Origin: Acidimicrobiales bacterium
Lineage (GTDB): Bacteria; Actinomycetota; Acidimicrobiia; Acidimicrobiales; Aldehydirespiratoraceae
Length of the DNA: 49,214 bases
Reading direction: 5' to 3'
NCBI GenBank assembly: GCA_029263175.1
Contig: JAJCXZ010000068.1
Location: 1-49,214 of the forward strand
Part shown: piece by piece, positions 42,644 to 49,214 of the stretch
Layout of the letters: each line of letters starts with the position of its first letter
Numbering within the stretch: position 1 is the first letter of the stretch
The notes under the pieces: generated by a model
Database searches by the model: none
The model's input: the letters and a program-made list of their open reading frames with translations, nothing else
Told to the model about the DNA's origin: nothing
Program-made: the position numbers and the translations under genes

Positions 42644-43420
42644 CTAGCGCCCGCTGAACTTGGGCTGGCGTTTCTCGATGAACGCGGCTCCGGCTTCTTT
42701 CACATCGTCGGTGGCGAACTGGACCGTCTGGGCGAACCCTTCAGACTCCAGCGCCTCGTCGAGGGTTGATGTGAACGACTGGTTGAGCAGCTTCTTGCTT
42801 GCGGCCAACGCAACCGGAGGACCAGCGGCCAACTTGCCGGCGAACTCGGCAACGACCGCATCCAGTTCACCTTCGGGTACAACGCGGGTGACGAGGCCCA
42901 ACTCGTCGGCGTACGCCGCATCGATCACCTCAGCGAGCATCACCAGTTCCTTGGCCTTCTGCATGCCAACAATGCGCGGCAGGATGAAGGAGCCGCCGAA
43001 GTCGATGTTGAGTCCGCGCTGGGCGAAGATCTCGCTGAAGCGGCTGCGATCCGATGCCAGCACGAAATCGCAAGCCAGGGCGAGGTTCATTCCGGCACCG
43101 GCGGCCACCCCGTTCACCCGAGCGATGGTGGGCTTCGGCAGGTTGAAGAGGGTGTTGCAGCACTGGCCGACCCTGCGCATGGCCAGCAGCCCGTGACTGT
43201 CGTTGCCCCGATCGCGACCGGGACCGACATACGCGCCACTACAGAAGTCTTCGCCCTCACCGGTGATGACCACGCAGCGGACGGAGACGTCGTTGGCCAG
43301 ATCGTCGAGGATCGCTTGAAGGGTTGACCACCCTTCGCTCTCGATCGCGTTCTTGGCTCTGGGAAAGCTGATGGTGACAGTGGCCACCATGTCGCTGTGG
43401 TCGACGGCGAATTCGGTCAT
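42644..43420 (-). CDS. Enoyl-CoA hydratase/isomerase family protein
   Basis: A 258-residue crotonase-fold protein that would hydrate or isomerise an enoyl-CoA in fatty acid or branched-chain breakdown. The CoA and oxyanion-hole blocks are seen: VVITGEGEDFCSGAYVG, then VNGVAAGAGMNLALACDFVLA, SEIFAQRGLNIDFGGSFILPR and ADELGLVTRVVP. One of the two usual catalytic glutamates is not in its standard place (IDFGGSF region instead of a G-x-x-P-E-x-G pattern), so isomerase or other crotonase chemistry is possible. It is divergent from the giant SARP-kinase gene, with 115 bases between starts. Confidence 0.9.
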   Translation of the reverse strand: MTEFAVDHSDMVATVTISFPRAKNAIESEGWSTLQAILDDLANDVSVRCVVITGEGEDFCSGAYVGPGRDRGNDSHGLLAMRRVGQCCNTLFNLPKPTIARVNGVAAGAGMNLALACDFVLASDRSRFSEIFAQRGLNIDFGGSFILPRIVGMQKAKELVMLAEVIDAAYADELGLVTRVVPEGELDAVVAEFAGKLAAGPPVALAASKKLLNQSFTSTLDEALESEGFAQTVQFATDDVKEAGAAFIEKRQPKFSGR

Positions 43421-43472
43421 GCCCGGACGCTAGTCAACCGACCCCTTCATGTTGAAAACAGAGGGAACTCCG

Positions 43473-43492
43473 TCTGCGAACTTTCTGCGAAC
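43473..43492 (+). promoter_or_regulatory. 11-bp-period direct repeat, candidate SARP box
   Basis: TCTGCGAAC occurs at 43473-43481 and again at 43484-43492, exactly 11 bp apart, 44 bases before the ATG of a gene whose own N-terminus is a SARP/OmpR-type DNA-binding domain. SARP proteins bind heptamer direct repeats with 11-bp period near the -35 region, so this may be an autoregulatory site. Confidence 0.6.
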
Positions 43493-43535
43493 GGACCTGA
43501 AAGAGTGTCGTCAACCGCCAAACCGGAGTCGGTAG

Positions 43536-46500
43536 ATGCAGATCCATGTGCTTGGGTCAATCGAAGCCAGCAACAGCGAGACCATCGCACTCGGGGGCCC
43601 AACCCAGCGACGGATTCTCGCCATGCTGGCGCTCAACGCCGGAGACATCGTCTCCATCGACCGCATGGTCGAGGAGACGTGGCCCGACGGCGACCTGCCT
43701 GATCAGGCCGAGCGAAACATCCGCACCTACGTGCATCGGCTTCGGGCAGCGCTCGGCGACGAGTTCGCCGACAGGATCGAGACGATCACCCCTGGCTACC
43801 GCCTTCGACTCTCGGGCGATGAGTTGGACGCCGATGAGTTCGCCGGGCTCGTCGCGACGGCGGTCCGCTTGGACGAGACCGGCGAGACCGTCCGAGCGAT
43901 CGAGGCGATCGGTCAGGCCGAGCGCCTCTGGCGAGGGCTTCCATACGGAGAGTTCAGCGACGCGTCCTGGGCAGTTGCTGAGGTCGAGCGGCTCACCGAA
44001 CTCCACGTTGAGGCGCGTGAGCGAAAGACCAATCTTCTGCTTCGGGCGGGCCGAGCGACTGCCGCCGTCTCCTCAGCCGAGGGTCTCGTTGCCTCGTACC
44101 CACTCCGAGAACGACCCCGCGTGCTGCTGATGCAAGCCCTGTATCAGGCGGGCCGTCAACCGGAGGCACTCCGAGCATTTCAGGACTACCGCCACCATCT
44201 TGTCGAGGAGATCGGCATCGATCCGTCGCAGGAGATGGTGGCGCTCGATCGAGCCATCGCGGCCAATGACCCGGAGCTCCGGTCAGACCACACTGCGACC
44301 CGGACCGTCGGCGCGTACGACATCCAAGAACGCATCGGCGAGGGCGCATTTGCCGTCGTTCACCGGGCCAGACAGTCAACGCTGGGTCGCGACGTCGCAG
44401 TCAAGGTCGTGCGCGCTGAGCTGGCCAACCGTCCGGAGTTCATTCGACGGTTCGAGGCCGAGGCCCAGATGGTGGCCCAGATCGAGCATCCCAGCATCGT
44501 GCCGCTGTACGACTACTGGCGAGAGCCCGGCAGGGCCTACCTGGTAATGAGACTGATGACCGGTGGTTCGCTCGAGGCTCGGCTCGACGATGGCCGACTC
44601 GATGTCGACGACGCGCTCGCCGTCATCGATTCCATCGCCGGGGCATTGAGCGCTGCCCACAGCGCAGGCGTTGTTCACCGAGACGTCAAGCCGGCCAACA
44701 TCCTTTTCGACGATGATGGCCGCGCCTACCTCGGCGACTTCGGGATCGCGCTCGATGCGACCGAACTCGCCGCGCCCGAAGCCGCCCTCTCAGAAGGCTC
44801 TCCGGTCTTCGCCTCGCCCGAACAGCTGCGGCGCGAACCAGTCACGCCCTCCGCCGATGTGCACGCCCTTGGGATCGTGGCCTTCACTGCCCTTGCCGGT
44901 CGGACGCCGTTCGACGACGCCCCCGACCCAGCCGAACAGCTCGAGCGACAGCTGTCGAACCCGATTCCTCGGTTGGCCACGGATCGGCCCGACATCCCGG
45001 ACAGCGTCGATGCCGTCCTTGCGATCGCCACCGCCAAATCGCCGATCGACCGCTACCCGTCCGCTCCCGAGTTCGCCCAAGCCCTTCGGTCCGCATTCAG
45101 CGGATCGTTCAGCCCCTCCGGGGTTGCACTCGGCCCCCGAACGAATCCGTACAAGGGCCTCCGCGCCTTCGATGAGACAGACACCGAGAACTTTTACGGG
45201 CGGGAACGTCTCACTGACGAGCTCGTCGCCAAACTCTCCGAATCCGATAGCACCTTGGTTTCGGTGGTCGGACCATCCGGGTCGGGGAAGTCCTCCGTTG
45301 TCCGCGCCGGTCTTGTTCCGGCGTTACGGGCCGGTCGAGTGCCCGGGTCGGCAAGCTGGTTCGCAACCACGATGACCCCTGGGATCCACCCGTTTGAGGC
45401 TCTCGAGACGGCACTGCTTCGCGTGGCGGTGAATCCCCCTGGCAGCTTGCTGGACCAGCTCCGTGGTCATCCTCGAGGGTTGCTGCGCAGCGTTCGTCGG
45501 GTGCTGGCCGAGGACAAGGACGTCCTCCTCCTGGTGATCGATCAGTTCGAGGAATTGTTCACCGCTGCGGTTGACCCGCGTACAACCGAAGCCTTCGTCG
45601 CGGCGATCGCGACCGCGGCCACGGAGCCTGGCTCCCCGCTTCGGGTGATCCTGACCCTCCGCGCCGATTTCTACGACCGGCCACTGCGGCATGCGGGCTT
45701 CGCATCATTGCTCAAAGCAACCACCGTGGCCGTCGTGCCTCCCGCCCCCGACGAACTCGAGAAGGCAATCGTGGCCCCGGCTGCCAGTGTCGGCGTGACC
45801 TTCGAACCCGGCCTTGTCTCACAAATTGTCGCCGATGTGGCAAGCCAGCCAGGCGCTCTCCCGCTCTTGCAGTACGCGTTGACCGAGCTCTTCGAAGCCA
45901 CCACGTCGGATCAGATTCTCCTCGATGACTATCGTCGATTGGGCGGTATCAACGGAGCGCTCGCCCGCCGTGCTGATGTCCTCTACGACGGACTCTCGTC
46001 GCTCGAACAGACTCGAGCCCGATCATTGTTTGGTCGACTGGTGACGTTGGGTGAAGGCAGCGAAGACACGCGCCGCCGGGTTCAGCTGTCTGAAGCAGTA
46101 GCCGACGAAACCACCCAACGCGTCATTGATGTATTCGGAGCGGCACGACTGCTGACCCTCGATCGCCATGCACTGACCCGCGAGCCCACCGTCGAGGTTG
46201 CGCACGAGGCACTGATCCGCGAGTGGCCTCGGCTTCAAGAGTGGCTCGATGAGGATCGGGAAGGTCTTCGAAATCATCGTCACCTGTCGACGAGCGCGAC
46301 GGCGTGGCAGGTGCGAGATAGAGACGACGGCGAGCTCTACCGCGGCGTCCGGCTCGAGAGTGCAGATACATGGATCGCGAACGAGTCACCCGCGCTGAAT
46401 ACGACCGAGGCCGACTTCCTGGCTGCGAGCCGAAACCAACGTGACGCCGAACAGGCGGCCGAGCACGGTCGAGTTCGGCGGCTGCGTAGGTTGCTCGCCA

Positions 46501-48713
46501 CCACCGCTGTCGTGGCCGCCATGGCCCTGATCGCCGGAGCTGTCGCCCTCCGGCAGCAGAGCCGGGCGGACGATGCCGCTTCGGATGCCTCTGCGAATGC
46601 TCTCTTGGCAGAGGAGCGAGCTGAAGAAGCCGAGACTGCCCGAGCACTCGCGGACATCGAACGTCTGCGAGCACTCGCCCAAGTCACGGCCCCCGACAAC
46701 CCAGACATCGCTGCGCTCCTCGCCGTCGAGGCCTACCGCCTTGATCCATCGGTCGAGAGCCTGGACACGTTGCACCGAGTCATGACCGCCGCCCCCGGCC
46801 TGAAGAAGACCATCGGTGCGGAGGACTACCGCAACGGCACGCTGCTCAGCGATGGGACAACCCTGGTCGTTCGGAGTGCTGCCTCGATCGATGTCTGGAA
46901 TCTCGCCACCCGCCAACTGCTTCGGTCTACGCCGTTCGCGCTAGAGCAGGAAGACGACGCCAACGTCCGCTCTGCCGTCAGAGCGGACGGCGAGGTCGTC
47001 GCAATCGGCGAAACCAGTGGCCGGGTCCAACTTCTCAATGCAAACACCGGCGAGCCTCTCGGAACTATCGATGCCGGCCCGAGTGTGCAGTCAATCCAGC
47101 TCTCACCCTCGACCGATCGACTCGCCATCGTCACCAGCGACGGCCCGGTTCAGATCTGGGATCTCGATTCCCTGACCCGATCGGCGCTCATCGAACCCTC
47201 CGGGGGTCGTGCATGGTCAGCCCGATGGAATCCCGTCGATGACCGCCTCGCGATCGTCACGGAGTTCTCGGATGTCGAGCTATGGGCTCCGGGCGGTACC
47301 GAACCACTTTGGGCCTCAGTGGCGCCAGACGATCCGTCGACCCTGTTCAGCGCACCAGTGTCAGCGATATTCACTCCGGACGGCGCTCACCTCGTGGTGG
47401 AATCCGGTTTGCTCAACGCCATCTTCCGCACATATCTGGCTACCGATGGTTCACAGCCGTTCCCCAACACCGTTCGCTCACAGGCGGAGGGCACGGGACG
47501 GGGCTCGCTGTTCTGGCTCGACGCCGACCGCATGCTGCTCGGCGCACCAGCGAGCGATCACATCGCCGTCTACGACATCTCAACCGCCAAACCGATGGGT
47601 GTCCCCGTTCGGCGAAGCTCGGCTCGCAACGCCCAGTACAGCCCGGTGCTCGATCGGATCATCACGGTTGGCTCAGAGGGGATCCGTCTCTGGGCCCTGG
47701 ATGGCTCTGGCCCCCTCGAGCAGGTGGCACCGCTGACCAACGAACAGATCGCAGGCCTCGAGTCGACCGGGGGCACGGTCCACGCCGCGCTGTCGCAGGA
47801 TGCGTCGCGATTGTTGGTCTCGACCCAGACGTTCCCGGAGTTCGCCCCGACCACCGAGTTCGACCTCTCGTTGAGTCTCCTGCGTCCGGCGATCTTCGAC
47901 CCTGCGGGGCCACTCGTCTACACCTACGGACACAACACGATGGTGTTCAATTGGGCGGCCTTCCAACTCTTCGATGCAAACAACGAACCGGTGAGTGCCG
48001 CCATTCCGATAACTCATGACATGACCGATCAAGCGGCAAGCGCTGACGGACGCTACGCCGCACTCGCCAAGTCGGGCGGCCGCATCGACCTCTACGGGTC
48101 GAATGGAGACCTGCTGGCGGAGCTCCAGATGCCCGACGTCACCGTCCAGGACCGTCTTTCCATACCGAGCTTCACCAGCGACGGCAACGTGGTTGGGCTC
48201 AACACTGGCGGCGGCAACATCGCCGTCTGGTCGACCGAAACATACGAGCCCCTCGGGGCGTGGTACGGCCGAGGGACGGCGCGGCTCGCCGGGCCGTGGC
48301 TTCTCGTTGTGGAGAACGAAGAGCTCCGCCGTTTCGATCCGTGGACGCTCGAGGAAATCGGGACACCGCTCATCGGGCCACCTGAGGGATTCTTCTACCC
48401 CGTCGCCGACGAGTTGGCCGGTCGGATCGCGGTGCCGGGCACAGATACCGCGGTGGTCTATGACCTTGAGAGCGGCCTTCAACTCGGCCGGGAATTGCCG
48501 TACGCCCCGATCAGGATCCAGTACAGCGCCGACGGCAAAGTGCTCATGGTCGCCGGAGAGGATCGGGTCACATTGTGGAACTACGACACCGACTCATGGG
48601 CCGACATCGCGTGTGGGCTAGCCGGCCGCAACCTCACCGAGATCGAGTGGGAACAGCTCGGGCCGCGCACGATCGAGCGGCGCGCCACATGTGAGGAGTT
48701 CCCCCTGAACTGA
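43536..48713 (+). CDS. SARP/BTAD regulator - Ser/Thr kinase - STAND NTPase - TM - beta-propeller fusion
   Basis: A 1725-residue multi-domain signalling protein. Residues 1-95: OmpR-like winged helix (QRRILAMLALNAGDIVSIDR, IRTYVHRLRAALG). 96-245: bacterial transcriptional activation domain with TPR-like helices. 258-515: Hanks-type kinase with IGEGAF, Lys290, HRDVKPAN (Asp383), DFG (Asp401) and SPEQL, all intact. 535-960: nSTAND1-type NTPase beginning NPYKGLRAFDE, FYGRERL, Walker A GPSGSGKSS (Lys585), Walker B LLLVIDQFEELF (Asp669). One membrane helix at about 986-1006, then a short coiled coil. 1060-1725: WD40-like propeller with repeated I-x-V-W-N-L / V-x-L-W blade ends. The DNA-binding and kinase parts should be cytoplasmic and the propeller probably outside. 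GGAG precedes the ATG by 9 bases. Confidence 0.9.
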   Translation: MQIHVLGSIEASNSETIALGGPTQRRILAMLALNAGDIVSIDRMVEETWPDGDLPDQAERNIRTYVHRLRAALGDEFADRIETITPGYRLRLSGDELDADEFAGLVATAVRLDETGETVRAIEAIGQAERLWRGLPYGEFSDASWAVAEVERLTELHVEARERKTNLLLRAGRATAAVSSAEGLVASYPLRERPRVLLMQALYQAGRQPEALRAFQDYRHHLVEEIGIDPSQEMVALDRAIAANDPELRSDHTATRTVGAYDIQERIGEGAFAVVHRARQSTLGRDVAVKVVRAELANRPEFIRRFEAEAQMVAQIEHPSIVPLYDYWREPGRAYLVMRLMTGGSLEARLDDGRLDVDDALAVIDSIAGALSAAHSAGVVHRDVKPANILFDDDGRAYLGDFGIALDATELAAPEAALSEGSPVFASPEQLRREPVTPSADVHALGIVAFTALAGRTPFDDAPDPAEQLERQLSNPIPRLATDRPDIPDSVDAVLAIATAKSPIDRYPSAPEFAQALRSAFSGSFSPSGVALGPRTNPYKGLRAFDETDTENFYGRERLTDELVAKLSESDSTLVSVVGPSGSGKSSVVRAGLVPALRAGRVPGSASWFATTMTPGIHPFEALETALLRVAVNPPGSLLDQLRGHPRGLLRSVRRVLAEDKDVLLLVIDQFEELFTAAVDPRTTEAFVAAIATAATEPGSPLRVILTLRADFYDRPLRHAGFASLLKATTVAVVPPAPDELEKAIVAPAASVGVTFEPGLVSQIVADVASQPGALPLLQYALTELFEATTSDQILLDDYRRLGGINGALARRADVLYDGLSSLEQTRARSLFGRLVTLGEGSEDTRRRVQLSEAVADETTQRVIDVFGAARLLTLDRHALTREPTVEVAHEALIREWPRLQEWLDEDREGLRNHRHLSTSATAWQVRDRDDGELYRGVRLESADTWIANESPALNTTEADFLAASRNQRDAEQAAEHGRVRRLRRLLATTAVVAAMALIAGAVALRQQSRADDAASDASANALLAEERAEEAETARALADIERLRALAQVTAPDNPDIAALLAVEAYRLDPSVESLDTLHRVMTAAPGLKKTIGAEDYRNGTLLSDGTTLVVRSAASIDVWNLATRQLLRSTPFALEQEDDANVRSAVRADGEVVAIGETSGRVQLLNANTGEPLGTIDAGPSVQSIQLSPSTDRLAIVTSDGPVQIWDLDSLTRSALIEPSGGRAWSARWNPVDDRLAIVTEFSDVELWAPGGTEPLWASVAPDDPSTLFSAPVSAIFTPDGAHLVVESGLLNAIFRTYLATDGSQPFPNTVRSQAEGTGRGSLFWLDADRMLLGAPASDHIAVYDISTAKPMGVPVRRSSARNAQYSPVLDRIITVGSEGIRLWALDGSGPLEQVAPLTNEQIAGLESTGGTVHAALSQDASRLLVSTQTFPEFAPTTEFDLSLSLLRPAIFDPAGPLVYTYGHNTMVFNWAAFQLFDANNEPVSAAIPITHDMTDQAASADGRYAALAKSGGRIDLYGSNGDLLAELQMPDVTVQDRLSIPSFTSDGNVVGLNTGGGNIAVWSTETYEPLGAWYGRGTARLAGPWLLVVENEELRRFDPWTLEEIGTPLIGPPEGFFYPVADELAGRIAVPGTDTAVVYDLESGLQLGRELPYAPIRIQYSADGKVLMVAGEDRVTLWNYDTDSWADIACGLAGRNLTEIEWEQLGPRTIERRATCEEFPLN

Positions 48714-48716
48714 GCG

Positions 48717-49214
48717 CTACTTGGCTCGGCGCTCCACTCCGGGCAGAACGCACAGCATCTCGTAGATGAGATCTGCCGCGATTCGGGAGGTCATGCCCGA
48801 CGTGTCGTAGATCGGTGCGACTTCGACGAGGTCGCAGCCGACGAGGTCGAGGCCGTAGCAGCCGCGGATGATCTCGATCCCCTGCGGGGTGGTGAGGCCG
48901 CCGATTTCGAGCGTGCCGGTGCCGGGGGCGAACGCAGGGTCGAGGCCATCGATGTCGAACGACAGGTAGACGGGGCCGCCGCTGACTTTCTCGCGGACCT
49001 CGGCCATGAGCGGATCCAGCGACTTGTGCCAACACTCCTCGATCTGGACCACCCGAAAGCCCTGGTCGCGGGCCCAGTCGAAGTCGTCGGCCGCGTAGCC
49101 GGTGCCACGGACACCGATCTGGACAACTCGATCGCAGTCGAGCAGGCCTTCCTCGACCGCCCGCCGGAACGGGGTGCCGTGGGCGATCTTCTCGCCGAAC
49201 ATGTCGTCGTTGAT
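48717..49214 (-). CDS. Agmatinase/arginase family ureohydrolase, C-terminal part
   Basis: The frame is open to the right window edge (INDD precedes the first internal Met), so this is the C-terminal 165 residues of a roughly 310-350-residue enzyme. The binuclear manganese motif YLSFDIDGLDPAFAPGTGT and the following GGLTTPQGIEI, plus VGCDLVEVAPIYD, are typical of agmatinases and related guanidino-hydrolases (guanidinobutyrase, proclavaminate amidinohydrolase). Substrate cannot be fixed. The end converges on the giant regulator gene with three bases between stops. Confidence 0.93.
   Translation of the reverse strand: MNDDMFGEKIAHGTPFRRAVEEGLLDCDRVVQIGVRGTGYAADDFDWARDQGFRVVQIEECWHKSLDPLMAEVREKVSGGPVYLSFDIDGLDPAFAPGTGTLEIGGLTTPQGIEIIRGCYGLDLVGCDLVEVAPIYDTSGMTSRIAADLIYEMLCVLPGVERRAK

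Noticed and set aside
1-49214. tRNA, rRNA, CRISPR array, prophage or complete insertion sequence
   Set aside because: No clover-leaf pattern, ribosomal RNA core, evenly spaced repeat array, phage structural gene or transposase was found in reading both strands.

Overview
This is a high-GC, gene-dense chromosomal segment whose gene set points to Actinomycetota. The evidence is a SepIVA/DivIVA-like coiled-coil gene next to coaD, the order DUF177 - rpmF - plsX - acpP - rnc - mutM - smc, an F420-type luciferase-like oxidoreductase, a PIG-L (mycothiol-type) deacetylase and a SARP/BTAD regulator. The methylated-amine genes and several compact, apparently leaderless starts fit an Acidimicrobiia-like marine or environmental lineage; that placement is inference. 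No rRNA, tRNA, CRISPR array, phage or complete transposon was seen. The longest gene-free gap is about 205 bases.

Layout. 1-300: the end of an unrecognised gene with foreign-looking codon use. 391-3307: rpsO then pnp on the minus strand, with a structured pnp leader. 3434-6766: lysoplasmalogenase-like membrane protein, ferredoxin plus ferredoxin reductase, and a beta-lactamase-fold lipoprotein. 6834-16352: a methylated-amine region with an MttB-family methyltransferase, two dimethylglycine/sarcosine dehydrogenase-like flavoproteins with GcvT domains, and a divergent IclR regulator with a palindromic operator; a beta-propeller lipoprotein and a tandem UspA protein sit between them. 16496-30355: an LLM oxidoreductase followed by a core block read leftward (fakA, recG, rsmD, coaD, sepIVA-like, DUF177, rpmF, plsX, acpP, rnc, mutM, smc). 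30395-37213: a degenerate cold-shock-like protein, a lone Lrp/AsnC ligand domain, ATP-type pckA, an ABM monooxygenase with a small membrane partner, a YCII-like protein, PIG-L deacetylase, alpha-methylacyl-CoA racemase, an alpha/beta hydrolase and an ElaA-type acetyltransferase. 37214-40908: thiBPQ transporter under a TPP riboswitch. 40909-42511: ferric-reductase-like membrane protein, ApbE flavin transferase and a small exported protein. 42644-48713: an enoyl-CoA hydratase and a 1725-residue SARP - Ser/Thr kinase - STAND NTPase - membrane helix - beta-propeller protein. 48717-end: an agmatinase-family gene cut by the window edge.

The most notable points are: the giant SARP-kinase-STAND-propeller protein with an 11-bp-period direct repeat in front of it; an rnc gene that has no ATG, GTG or TTG start and follows acpP in the same frame across a single TGA; a MutM homologue whose catalytic proline is phenylalanine, with a triplicated start-site sequence; a TPP riboswitch that ends on the thiB ribosome-binding site and shares bases with an upstream hairpin; and REP-like GGGGTCTG(A/T)CCCC palindromes, one of which is translated inside ApbE.
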